38,884 bases of DNA from Aeromicrobium sp. (GTDB lineage: Bacteria; Actinomycetota; Actinomycetes; Propionibacteriales; Nocardioidaceae), in the NCBI GenBank assembly GCA_014377785.1, contig JACMOZ010000035.1:1-38884 (forward strand), read 5' to 3'. Positions 17,412-25,156 of this stretch are shown here, one piece after another (position 1 is the stretch's first letter; the number at the start of each line of letters is the position of its first letter). A program made the translations under genes and the position numbers. The notes under the pieces are model-generated. The model was given only the letters and a program-made list of their open reading frames with translations. It did not search any database and was not told the DNA's origin.

Positions 17412-19031
17412 ATGCGACTCTCTCGGCGTACACGCCTTGCGGGTGTGGCTATGTTTGCTGCTGCCAGCCTGACACTGGCTGGTTGCGGCGGCGGAGGCGG
17501 CGCGGACAAGCCCGCCGGCACCGACGCGATCATCACGTCGTACAGCGTCCAGCCCCAGAACCCGCTCGTGCCCACCAACACAAATGAGGTGGGTGGTGGC
17601 AACATCGTCGACCTCATCTTCGCGGGGCTCATCTCCTACAAGGTCGACGGATCGAGCGAGAACGAAGTCGCAGAGTCAATCCAGTCTGACGACAACCTTC
17701 TCTGGACCGTCAAGCTCAAGGACTGGAAGTTCTCAGACGGTTCGCCGGTCACCGCCAGCTCCTTCGTGGATGCCTGGAACTACGGCGCCGATGCAAAGAA
17801 CAAGCAGCTCTCGAGCTACTTCTTCTACCCGATCGCGGGAACCGACGATGTCGGTAACACCACCAAGGGCGCTTCCACGATCTCGGGACTGAAGGTTGTC
17901 GACGACAAGACCTTCACCATCGAGCTCAAGCAGGCCGAGTCCGACTTCCCGGGACGTCTGGGCTATTCGGCGTTCTTCCCGCTGCCCGCGACGGCGCTGG
18001 ATGACATCGTGGCTTACGGCAAGAAGCCGATCGGCAACGGACCCTACGATTTCGCTTCCCTCGAGACCAACGTCGAGGCCAAGCTCCTGCCGAGCAAGAC
18101 CTACAAGGGCGTCAGGCCGGCGAAGAACGGCGGCGTCACGCTGAAGTTCTACACCGATCCCGACGCGGCGTTCTCGGACGTCCAGGCCGGGAACCTCGAT
18201 GTTCTCGACGCAGTGCCGCCGAGTGCGCTGACGACCTATAAGGACGACAGCTCCATCCAGGCGTTCACCGAGCCAGGTTCGCCGAACTCAACGATCACCA
18301 TTCCGGCCTCGCTTGACGGTTTCGGTGAAAACGCAGAGGGCAAGTTGCGTCGACAGGCCATCTCCAAGGCGATCAACCGTAAAGAGATCACCGAGAAGAT
18401 CTTCGACGGCGCCCGTGCACCCTCGACCGATTTCAGCTCGCCGCTGATGCCGGGATTCACCAAGGACATCAAGGGCGCTGACGTCCTAACGTTCGACGCC
18501 GCAGGCGCCAAGGATCTGTGGACCCAAGCTGACGCCATCGCACCTTTCAAGGGCAAGTTCCAGATCGCCTACAACGGCGACGGCCCCGGTAACAAGGAAT
18601 GGGTCGAGGCATTGTCCAACCAGCTCAAAAACACCCTGGGCATTGATGCCGAACCCAAGGCGTTCCCCACCTTCGCCGAACTGCGCACCAAGGTCACCGA
18701 TCGGTCAATCGGCACGGCATTCCGTTCGGGTTGGCAGCCGGACTACCCGTCGATCTACAACTACCTCGGACCGATCTTCGGCACAGGGGCAGGCTCGAAC
18801 GACGGCGACTACAGCAACAAGGAGTTCGACGCACTGCTCGCGCAGGCCTCGGGCGCCCAGGACGACGAGCAGCGCTACAAGCTTCTCGCTGACGCGCAGG
18901 CAATCCTCTTCGTGGATCTGCCGGCCATCCCGCTGTGGAACCAGAACATCGCGGCTGCTGCTGCGAAGGGCGTGGACAACTTGAAGTTCAACTGGCAGAA
19001 CAAGCCGGAGCTTCAGGACGTCACCAAATAA
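17412..19031 (+). CDS. Peptide/solute ABC transporter substrate-binding lipoprotein (OppA/DppA family)
   Basis: 539-aa SBP_bac_5 protein captured outside the membrane. The N-terminus is a lipoprotein signal: RLSRRTRLAG, a hydrophobic stretch, and the lipobox LAGC with the lipidated Cys at ~24, followed by a Gly-rich linker. Family segments include NPLVPTNTNEVGGGNIVDLIFAG, DNLLWTVKLKDWKFSDGSPVTASSFVDAWNY, GPYDF, AGNLDVLDAVP and GWQPDYPSIYNYLGPIFGTGAGSN. The ATG at 17412 has AGGAGG at ideal spacing; the frame upstream is not coding. It heads a binding protein-permease-permease-ATPase operon. Oligopeptide or dipeptide is the likely ligand class; the ligand cannot be fixed. Confidence 0.95.
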   Translation: MRLSRRTRLAGVAMFAAASLTLAGCGGGGGADKPAGTDAIITSYSVQPQNPLVPTNTNEVGGGNIVDLIFAGLISYKVDGSSENEVAESIQSDDNLLWTVKLKDWKFSDGSPVTASSFVDAWNYGADAKNKQLSSYFFYPIAGTDDVGNTTKGASTISGLKVVDDKTFTIELKQAESDFPGRLGYSAFFPLPATALDDIVAYGKKPIGNGPYDFASLETNVEAKLLPSKTYKGVRPAKNGGVTLKFYTDPDAAFSDVQAGNLDVLDAVPPSALTTYKDDSSIQAFTEPGSPNSTITIPASLDGFGENAEGKLRRQAISKAINRKEITEKIFDGARAPSTDFSSPLMPGFTKDIKGADVLTFDAAGAKDLWTQADAIAPFKGKFQIAYNGDGPGNKEWVEALSNQLKNTLGIDAEPKAFPTFAELRTKVTDRSIGTAFRSGWQPDYPSIYNYLGPIFGTGAGSNDGDYSNKEFDALLAQASGAQDDEQRYKLLADAQAILFVDLPAIPLWNQNIAAAAAKGVDNLKFNWQNKPELQDVTK

Positions 19032-19053
19032 ATTAGAGTAACTGCCAACCATT

Positions 19054-19087
19054 GAGTGGGGCGGTACCCTCGGGTGCCGCCCCACTC
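19054..19087 (+). terminator. Intercistronic hairpin between binding protein and permease genes
   Basis: Arms GAGTGGGGCGGTACCC (19054-19069) and GGGTGCCGCCCCACTC (19072-19087) pair over 16 positions with one T-G wobble. The hairpin starts 22 nt after the lipoprotein stop and ends before the permease ribosome site. No T-tract follows. It probably acts as a partial terminator or mRNA stabiliser, leaving the binding protein in excess, a common arrangement for such operons (inference). Confidence 0.75.
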
Positions 19088-19124
19088 TACTCTGGAGCGG
19101 CGCTCCAACGAGGAGGTACTTTTC

Positions 19125-20051
19125 GTGCTGTGGTATGTCGGGCGACGTGCATTGCAGGCCATCCCTGTGGTGCTCGGTGCGACCCTGCTCATCTATGGAT
19201 TGGTGTTCCTGCAGCCAGGCGATCCGATCGTCGCGCTGTTCGGTGAGAAGCCGGTGTCGGAGGCGGTCAGGACCCAGATTGCCGATCAGTACAACCTCAA
19301 CGACCCGTTCCTGTGGCAGTGGCTCCAATACCTGGGGAACGCGCTCACCGGTGACTTCGGTTTGGCATATTCCGGGCAGCCGGTGTCAGAGTTGGTAGGC
19401 AAAGCGTTCCCGGTCACCTTGAAACTCGCGCTGATGGCCCTGCTCATCGAGTCCGTGCTTGGCATCTCGGCGGGTCTCTACGCGGGGCTTCGCCGGGGCA
19501 AGATCTTCGACTCCACCATGCTGGTCGTCTCGCTGCTCGTCATCGCGGTGCCGATCTTCGTGTTCGGTTTCCTGATGCAGCTCATCTTCGGAGTGAAACT
19601 CCGATGGGCGGCCATCACCGTTGGCGGGGACGCCTCCATACAGAACCTCCTCCTGCCGGCCATCGTGCTCGGCCTGGTGTCGTTCGCCTACATCTTGCGC
19701 CTGACCCGGACATCGGTGATCGAAAACCTGACCGCCGACCATGTGCGCACGGCCCGGGCCAAGGGCCTTTCCAATAGGGCTGTCAATCGACGCCACGTGT
19801 TGCGCAATTCATTGATCCCGGTCACCACCTATCTCGGCGCCGACCTCGGTGCCCTGATGGCAGGAGCCATCGTGACCGAGGGAATCTTCAATGTCCCCGG
19901 CGTCGGCAATCTCGCCTTCCAGGCCATCAAACGCGGCGAAGGGTCCACCGTCGTGTCTGTCGTGACGATCATGGTGCTCATCTACGTGGTCATGAGCCTG
20001 TTGGTCGACCTTCTTTACGCACTGCTCGATCCGAGGATTCGTTATGTCTGA
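19125..20051 (+). CDS. Peptide ABC transporter permease (OppB/DppB family)
   Basis: 308-aa inner-membrane permease of the BPD_transp_1 family with about six helices. The N-terminal segment LWYVGRRALQAIPVVLGATL is typical of OppB/DppB. The EAA-loop region reads VRTARAKGLSNRAVNRRHVLRNSLIPV, which docks to the ATPase, and LVDLLYALLDPRIRY closes the protein. The start is GTG 19125 with AGGAGGT seven bases upstream; an open frame from 19056 runs through the hairpin and is not used. The 3' end overlaps the second permease by 8 nt. Confidence 0.95.
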   Translation: MLWYVGRRALQAIPVVLGATLLIYGLVFLQPGDPIVALFGEKPVSEAVRTQIADQYNLNDPFLWQWLQYLGNALTGDFGLAYSGQPVSELVGKAFPVTLKLALMALLIESVLGISAGLYAGLRRGKIFDSTMLVVSLLVIAVPIFVFGFLMQLIFGVKLRWAAITVGGDASIQNLLLPAIVLGLVSFAYILRLTRTSVIENLTADHVRTARAKGLSNRAVNRRHVLRNSLIPVTTYLGADLGALMAGAIVTEGIFNVPGVGNLAFQAIKRGEGSTVVSVVTIMVLIYVVMSLLVDLLYALLDPRIRYV

Positions 20052-21018
20052 GAACCCACGCCCGGGGCAGGAGCGCTTCGTCGCACCGCTCGACGAGACG
20101 CCGCTGCAGGAGACTGGAACTGTCGATGAGTCCCAGCCGCCGGAGAGCCAGTGGAAGGAAGCGTGGAAGCAGTTGCGCCGCAACTGGCTGTTCTGGGTGT
20201 CCGTTGCCATCTTGGTGGTCGTCGCTGCCATTGTGATCGCACCGGGAATGTTTACCAACATCGATCCGAACCGCGCCGATCTGTCGCGCAGCCTCGACGG
20301 CCCCAGCGACGGCCACATCGGCGGCTTCAACAAGCAAGGCTATGACGTTTTTGCCCGCACCGTCTACGGCGCGCGCGCCTCAGTGCTCGTGGGCTTCCTG
20401 GCCACGAGCCTGGTGACGGTCATTGGTTTGTCTACCGGGGCTGTGGCCGGATTCTACGGCGGTCTCACCGACTCGGTGTTCTCTCGCGCCGCAGACATCT
20501 TCTTCGCCATCCCGTTGCTTCTCGGCGCTCTGGTGGCCTTGTCGGTGGTCAACAACATCTGGCCCGATCGGGGTTTCGTGGGCGCCATCTTCGCAGTGGT
20601 CGTTGCCCTCGCGGCGTTCGGCTGGCCGCAAGTCACACGCATCGCCCGCGGCGCAGTCCTGGAGATCAAGAGCCTCGAGTTCATCGACGCCGCCAAGGCC
20701 ATCGGCGTGACCAAGCGGGTCAACCTGCGCCGCCACGTGGTGCCGAACTCGCTCGCGCCGGTCATCGTGATAGCGACGGTTTCGCTCGGTATCTTCATTG
20801 TTGCCGAGGCGACGTTGTCCTTCCTCGGCATCGGGCTGCCGTTCGGAATCGTCTCCTGGGGCAACGACATTGCCGCGGCACAGGTGCAGGTTCGCTCCGG
20901 CGTCCGTATGGGTGTCCTGTATTGGCCGGCCGGGGCGCTGGCATTCACCGTGTTCGGCTTCATTCTGCTCGGTGACACGGTGCGCGACGCTCTCGACCCG
21001 AAAACGAGGAACCGATGA
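20044..21018 (+). CDS. Peptide ABC transporter permease (OppC/DppC family)
   Basis: 324-aa second permease. A cytosolic N-terminal extension of ~45 residues with WKEAWKQLRRNWLFWVSVAI (OppC_N) leads into helix 1. The channel domain includes GYDVFARTVYGARASVLVGF, the EAA loop EFIDAAKAIGVTKRVNLRRHVVPNSLAPV, and FLGIGLPFGIVSWGND near the end, closing with LGDTVRDALDPKTR. It overlaps the upstream permease by 8 nt and the ATPase gene by 4 nt, so the whole operon is translationally coupled. Confidence 0.95.
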   Translation: MSENPRPGQERFVAPLDETPLQETGTVDESQPPESQWKEAWKQLRRNWLFWVSVAILVVVAAIVIAPGMFTNIDPNRADLSRSLDGPSDGHIGGFNKQGYDVFARTVYGARASVLVGFLATSLVTVIGLSTGAVAGFYGGLTDSVFSRAADIFFAIPLLLGALVALSVVNNIWPDRGFVGAIFAVVVALAAFGWPQVTRIARGAVLEIKSLEFIDAAKAIGVTKRVNLRRHVVPNSLAPVIVIATVSLGIFIVAEATLSFLGIGLPFGIVSWGNDIAAAQVQVRSGVRMGVLYWPAGALAFTVFGFILLGDTVRDALDPKTRNR

Positions 21019-22739
21019 CCAGCATGCCTTCGACCACCGCCCCACTGCTCGAGATCAAGGACCTGCACGTCGCGTTCCGCAGTGACAAGAGGCTCGTGCC
21101 GGCCGTCCGCGGCGTAAGCTTTACCGTCTACCCGGGGCAGACCGTCGCGATCGTTGGCGAGTCCGGCTCTGGCAAGTCGACCATCGCGCACGCGATCATC
21201 GACCTGCTGCCAGGTTCGGGTGTCGTCACCGCCGGAGAGGTCCTGTTCGAGGGCAAAGACGTCGTGAAGGCCAAGAAGGGCGAGATCATCGCGATGCGCG
21301 GCTCGTTTATCGGTCTGGTCCCGCAGGACCCGATGACCAACCTCAACCCGTTGTGGCGGATCGGCTCGCAGGTCAAAGAGGCACTCGAGGCCAACGGGAT
21401 AGCGAAGGGCAAGGACGCGGATGCGCGCGTGGTCGAGCTGCTCGAGGAGGCCGGGCTGCCAGACGCCAAGCGGCGCGCCCGCCAGTTCCCGCACGAGTTC
21501 TCCGGTGGCATGCGCCAGCGTGCGCTCATCGCCATCGGTCTCGCGGCTCGACCCAAACTGTTGATCGCCGACGAGCCGACTTCGGCCCTCGACGTGACGG
21601 TGCAGAAGCAGATCCTCGACCACCTCGACTCGCTCACCGCCGAGCTCGGGGCAGCGGTCTTGCTCATCACGCACGACCTGGGCCTTGCCGCCGAGCGCGC
21701 CGACCACCTGATCGTCATGTATAAAGGCCAGATCGTCGAGTCCGGGCCGGCGTTGGAGATCCTACGGGACCCTCAGCACCCCTACGCTCAACGACTTGTT
21801 GCTTCGGCTCCGTCTCTGGCCTCGCGGCGGCTGTCGTCGCAGCGGGCCCGTGCCGAGGTCCGCGTTCAGGCGGTTCAGACCGCAGCCGAGATTGCCACCG
21901 AGGTCGCGACTCGTGATGACGAGTTCGGTGCCGGCACTGCCACTATCGTCGAGACCAAGAACCTCACCAAGGAGTTCACGCTCCGCGGTGGGCGGCCAGG
22001 CACTGCGGTGACGTTCAAGGCGGTCGATGACGTCTCCTTCGCGTTGCGCCGGGGCACGACGACGGCGATCGTGGGCGAGTCCGGCTCGGGCAAGTCGACC
22101 GTCGCCCGTATGGTGCTGGGCCTGCTCGACCCGACCTCTGGTTCGGTGGAATTCGACGGTGTCGACATCACGACGCTGAGCAAGAAGAAGCAGCAACTGG
22201 CGATGCGCCGGCAGATGCAGCCGGTGTTCCAGAACCCGTACGCCTCCCTTGACCCGATGTACTCGATCTACCGCTCTATCGAAGAGCCGCTACGTACGCA
22301 CGGTATCGGCACCGACAAGGAGCGTGAGGTCAAGATCAGGGACCTGCTCGGGAAGGTCTCCCTGCCGGCGTCGATCATGCGGCGTTACCCCAACGAATTG
22401 TCGGGCGGTCAACGACAGCGGGTCGCCATCGCGCGCGCTCTCGCCCTGGACCCGGAGGTCGTTATCTGCGATGAGGCGGTGTCGGCCTTGGACGTGCTGG
22501 TGCAGGCCCAGATCTTGAAGCTGCTCAACGACCTGCAGGCCGATCTCGGCCTGAGCTACCTGTTCATCTCGCACGACCTGGCGGTGGTCCGACAGATCGC
22601 GGACAACGTGTTGGTCATGCATGATGGCAAGGTCGTGGAGGCGGCGAGTGTGGATCAAGTGTTCGATTCGCCGCGCGAAGATTACACGAAGAGGCTCCTC
22701 GACGCGATTCCCGGCGGGACAATCGACCTCGCCGTCTGA
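21015..22739 (+). CDS. Peptide ABC transporter, fused double ATP-binding protein (OppD-OppF type)
   Basis: 574-aa fusion of two ABC ATPase domains that energise the importer from the cytosol. Domain 1: Walker A GESGSGKST (~48-56), signature FSGGMRQRA (~162), Walker B LLIADEPTSALD (~185). Domain 2: Walker A GESGSGKST (~354), signature LSGGQRQRV (~462), Walker B VVICDEAVSALD (~486). Both sites look intact, although the second has DEA-V in place of DEPTS. The oligopeptide C-terminal region follows domain 1 (DPQHPYAQRLVASAP). The linker (~275-310) is Ala/Arg/Glu-rich. It is the last gene of the operon; a long hairpin follows the stop. Confidence 0.95.
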   Translation: MTSMPSTTAPLLEIKDLHVAFRSDKRLVPAVRGVSFTVYPGQTVAIVGESGSGKSTIAHAIIDLLPGSGVVTAGEVLFEGKDVVKAKKGEIIAMRGSFIGLVPQDPMTNLNPLWRIGSQVKEALEANGIAKGKDADARVVELLEEAGLPDAKRRARQFPHEFSGGMRQRALIAIGLAARPKLLIADEPTSALDVTVQKQILDHLDSLTAELGAAVLLITHDLGLAAERADHLIVMYKGQIVESGPALEILRDPQHPYAQRLVASAPSLASRRLSSQRARAEVRVQAVQTAAEIATEVATRDDEFGAGTATIVETKNLTKEFTLRGGRPGTAVTFKAVDDVSFALRRGTTTAIVGESGSGKSTVARMVLGLLDPTSGSVEFDGVDITTLSKKKQQLAMRRQMQPVFQNPYASLDPMYSIYRSIEEPLRTHGIGTDKEREVKIRDLLGKVSLPASIMRRYPNELSGGQRQRVAIARALALDPEVVICDEAVSALDVLVQAQILKLLNDLQADLGLSYLFISHDLAVVRQIADNVLVMHDGKVVEAASVDQVFDSPREDYTKRLLDAIPGGTIDLAV

Positions 22740-22740
22740 C

Positions 22741-22833
22741 CCCTCATCCCCAAGATTTGGCCGATTTGGCACCTGATTTCAAGGGATTGTCTTGGTTTCG
22801 GGTGCTTTCGCCGCCAAATCTTGGGGATGGGGG
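22741..22833. repeat. Long intergenic hairpin after the ABC operon
   Basis: The outer arms ATCCCCAAGATTTGGC (22746-22761) and GCCAAATCTTGGGGAT (22813-22828) are perfectly complementary over 16 bp. Pairing continues outward for about five more pairs with one G-T wobble. The interior also folds (GGCACCTGA against TCGGGTGC, then CAAG against CTTG), so nearly all 93 nt form one rod. GATTTGGC occurs twice within the left side (22754, 22763). It begins 1 nt after the ATPase stop and ends 5 nt before the imuA' -35. Confidence 0.8.
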
Positions 22834-22837
22834 TGGA

Positions 22838-22866
22838 TTGACTTGTTCGAACAAGTGTTCGATCAT
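22838..22866 (+). promoter_or_regulatory. LexA (SOS) box overlapping the imuA' promoter
   Basis: TCGAACAAGTGTTCGA (22847-22862) is a perfect actinobacterial LexA box, TCGAAC-N4-GTTCGA. It sits between TTGACT (-35, 22838-22843) and GATCAT (-10, 22861-22866) with a 17-nt spacer, so bound LexA would block polymerase. The predicted transcription start is at or very near the GTG at 22873. Controls the imuA'-imuB-dnaE2 operon. Confidence 0.9.
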
Positions 22867-22872
22867 GGATGA

Positions 22873-23553
22873 GTGACGGTTTCGGTTCTTCCCTCCTCTG
22901 CTCCTACCCTTCGGGAGCTGCAGGAACGCGTCAACCAGATGCAGGGACGACCTGCTTCCCAACCACTGGCGACGCACCCGGCGTTTTCGGGACTCCTCGC
23001 GCTGCAGACCGGCGCGAGTTATGGCGTCGACAGTGCGAGCCTCGCGATGGCGCTGATGGCTGGCCCCTCGGGCGACGGTGCGTGGTGCGGAGTCGTGGGT
23101 TCGGCCGAGTTCGGTATCGAGGCGCCCGCCGCCGCGGGAGTCGAGTTGAGCCGCACGATCCTGGTCCCCGATCCGGCCGATCAGTGGCTTGATGTCACGT
23201 CGGCGCTGATCGACGTACTCACCGTCGTGGTGGTCAAACCGCCGGGCAGGGTGAGCGAAGGCGCGGCCAGCCGGATCAGTGCGCGGTTGCGCCAACGCGG
23301 GGCGATGCTCATCGCGTGGGGTGGCTGGCCGCGTTGTGAGGCGCGATTGACGATGAACGACATCTCGTGGGTCGGCCTCGGCCGGGGTCACGGGCATTTG
23401 CGCGCCCGCCAGGCGACGGTGTCGGTGCGCAAGGGGACGACTCCGGCCGAGCGACGACGGCTGTGGCTGCCCGACGCAGATCGCGCGATACGCCGCGTCG
23501 ACGTTGAGCCCGGCGTCGGCTCGGCTGACGCCTCGCTCCGGCGGGTGAGCTGA
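22873..23553 (+). CDS. imuA': ImuA'-like RecA-related mutasome protein
   Basis: 226-aa protein of the actinobacterial ImuA' group, RecA-like but short, which works with ImuB and DnaE2 in DNA-damage-induced mutagenesis. Evidence is partly positional: it is first in an SOS-boxed operon followed by imuB and dnaE2. The sequence fits: LRELQERVNQMQG, then GLLALQTGASYGVDSASLAMALM in the place of a degenerate P-loop, GDGAWCGVVG, and a C-terminal WVGLGRGHGHLRARQATV. No intact Walker A (GxxxxGKT) is present, as is usual for this group. The start is GTG 22873, with GGATGA immediately before it; the mRNA may be leaderless. It overlaps by 1 nt the ATG at 23553, a possible imuB start. Confidence 0.85.
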   Translation: MTVSVLPSSAPTLRELQERVNQMQGRPASQPLATHPAFSGLLALQTGASYGVDSASLAMALMAGPSGDGAWCGVVGSAEFGIEAPAAAGVELSRTILVPDPADQWLDVTSALIDVLTVVVVKPPGRVSEGAASRISARLRQRGAMLIAWGGWPRCEARLTMNDISWVGLGRGHGHLRARQATVSVRKGTTPAERRRLWLPDADRAIRRVDVEPGVGSADASLRRVS

Positions 23554-23597
23554 TGGCCGAGGCGAAGCCGAGCGGCGAGCGAAGCGAGTCGAGGACG

Positions 23598-25130
23598 ATG
23601 ACCGTATGGTGTCCCGATTGGCCCGTCATCGCCGCGCTGGGGGCAGTTGAGGCGAGCACGGCGACTGCAAGAGTTGTAGCCACCGGTGCGCCGGCCGCGG
23701 TGTTTGACAAGGGTCAGGTGCTGGCCTGTTCGCTGTCCGCCCGGGCCGAAGGGGTGCGCCGGGGGATGCGCCGGCGTGATGCGCAGTCACGGTGCCCCGA
23801 TCTGGAGATCTTCGACCACAACCCGGATGCGGATGTGCGTGCCTTCGAGATCGTCCTCGACGTGATCGAGGCGCTGAGTCCGGGCGTTGCGCCGTTGCGG
23901 CCGGGGCTGTGCGCACTGCGCGTGCCGAGCCGCTATTACGGCGGTGAGGCCGAGGCCGCGGCCGTGATCGCAGAACGGCTTGTCGGCGTGGGCGTCTGGG
24001 ATTGCCGGATCGGCATCGCCGATGGACTCTTCGCCGCCGAGCAGGCCGCGCGACGCGCCCTCGCCCAGGACAGCCTGATCGTGGCGCCGGGTGGATCAGC
24101 CGACTTCCTGCGCGAACTCCCCGTCGACGTGCTCGGCGACCCCGAACTCGTTGGATTGTTGCGCCGCATGGGTCTGCGCACGGTGGGTGACTTCGCGGCG
24201 CTCGAGGGCCGCGACGTCCATACCCGTTTCGGCGCGCACGGGGCGCTCTTGCACCGCTTTGCCCGCGGTCAGGACCCCCAACCCGTGTCTGGCCGCAAGC
24301 CGCCGCCGGACTTCGAGCGCTCCCTGATGTTCGAGCCGCCGCTCGAACTCATCGAGCCAATCGCGTTCAGCATGCGGACGACCGCCGAACAATTTGTGCT
24401 GGACCTTGCCGATCAGGGACTCGTCTGCACAACGGTGCGCATCGAGGTCGAAAGCGAAGGCGCACTGGCCTCCACCCGCAACTGGTTGCACCCACGCTGG
24501 TTCGGTCCGACCGACCTGATCGGCCGAGTGCGGTGGCAATTGTCGGCCGAGGGCGCAGTCGGGGCACCGGTCGATTGCATACGCCTCATCCCCGAAGTGG
24601 TCGAACCCCTCGGCGACCACGCCGACAGTTTGTTCGGCGGTGGTCACGACGAACGCGTCGACCGGGGACTGGCCCGGGTGCAGAGCATGGTCGGCCACGA
24701 AGCTGTCGTCTCGGTGGCGGTGCAAGGCGGCCGCGGCCCGGCCGACCGGCAACTCATGGTGCCGTGGGGCGAGCGCGCGATCGTGGCACGCCCTTCGGGA
24801 TTGCCGTGGCCGGGCAGCCTGCCGCCGCCGGCTCCGGCAACGGTGTTTGCCACTCCGCGGGAGGCGCTCGTCGTCGGTGCGGAGGGTTATCCGGTCGGGG
24901 TCAGCGGCCGTGGCATGGTCACATCCGAACCTATGCGTTTCCGCGCTGCGCTGGGGGAGGCGCTGCAACCGGTTGCCTCGTGGGCCGGACCCTGGCCGAT
25001 CGACGAATTGTGGTGGGACGAGGCGGCCGGCCGGCGGATTGCCCGGTTCCAGGTTGTCGGTGTTGACGGCAGTGCCTGGCTCATGATCGTCGAGAACGGC
25101 CGTTGGTGGACGGAAGCTTGCTATGACTAG
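23598..25130 (+). CDS. imuB: ImuB, Y-family polymerase-like mutasome scaffold
   Basis: ~510-aa non-catalytic relative of DinB-type polymerases that links DnaE2 to the beta clamp. It opens with VWCPDWPVIAALGAV, where active Y-family enzymes have an acidic metal-binding DMDAF motif. Then come the palm/finger region (GVRRGMRRRDAQSRCPDLEIF), the helix-hairpin-helix part (LLRRMGLRTVGDFAALEGRDVHTRFG) and the little-finger region. DSLFGG (~343) is a candidate beta-clamp motif. The C-terminal ~90 residues end in RIARFQVVGVDGSAWLM and WWTEACYD, as in ImuB. I prefer ATG 23598 (GAGG upstream, conserved start); ATG 23553 adds 15 residues encoded by a GAGCGAAGCGAG-type repeat. Confidence 0.93.
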   Translation: MTVWCPDWPVIAALGAVEASTATARVVATGAPAAVFDKGQVLACSLSARAEGVRRGMRRRDAQSRCPDLEIFDHNPDADVRAFEIVLDVIEALSPGVAPLRPGLCALRVPSRYYGGEAEAAAVIAERLVGVGVWDCRIGIADGLFAAEQAARRALAQDSLIVAPGGSADFLRELPVDVLGDPELVGLLRRMGLRTVGDFAALEGRDVHTRFGAHGALLHRFARGQDPQPVSGRKPPPDFERSLMFEPPLELIEPIAFSMRTTAEQFVLDLADQGLVCTTVRIEVESEGALASTRNWLHPRWFGPTDLIGRVRWQLSAEGAVGAPVDCIRLIPEVVEPLGDHADSLFGGGHDERVDRGLARVQSMVGHEAVVSVAVQGGRGPADRQLMVPWGERAIVARPSGLPWPGSLPPPAPATVFATPREALVVGAEGYPVGVSGRGMVTSEPMRFRAALGEALQPVASWAGPWPIDELWWDEAAGRRIARFQVVGVDGSAWLMIVENGRWWTEACYD

Positions 25131-25156
25131 CCTCCCCAACCCGAGAGGGGGGACTC

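Noticed and set aside
20454-21707. 417-codon minus-strand frame opposite the permease and ATPase genes
   Set aside because: Antisense shadow of two well-supported genes; Arg/Asp-rich and without motifs.
24096-25139. 347-codon minus-strand frame opposite imuB
   Set aside because: Shadow frame in GC-rich coding sequence; no start signal and no similarity seen.
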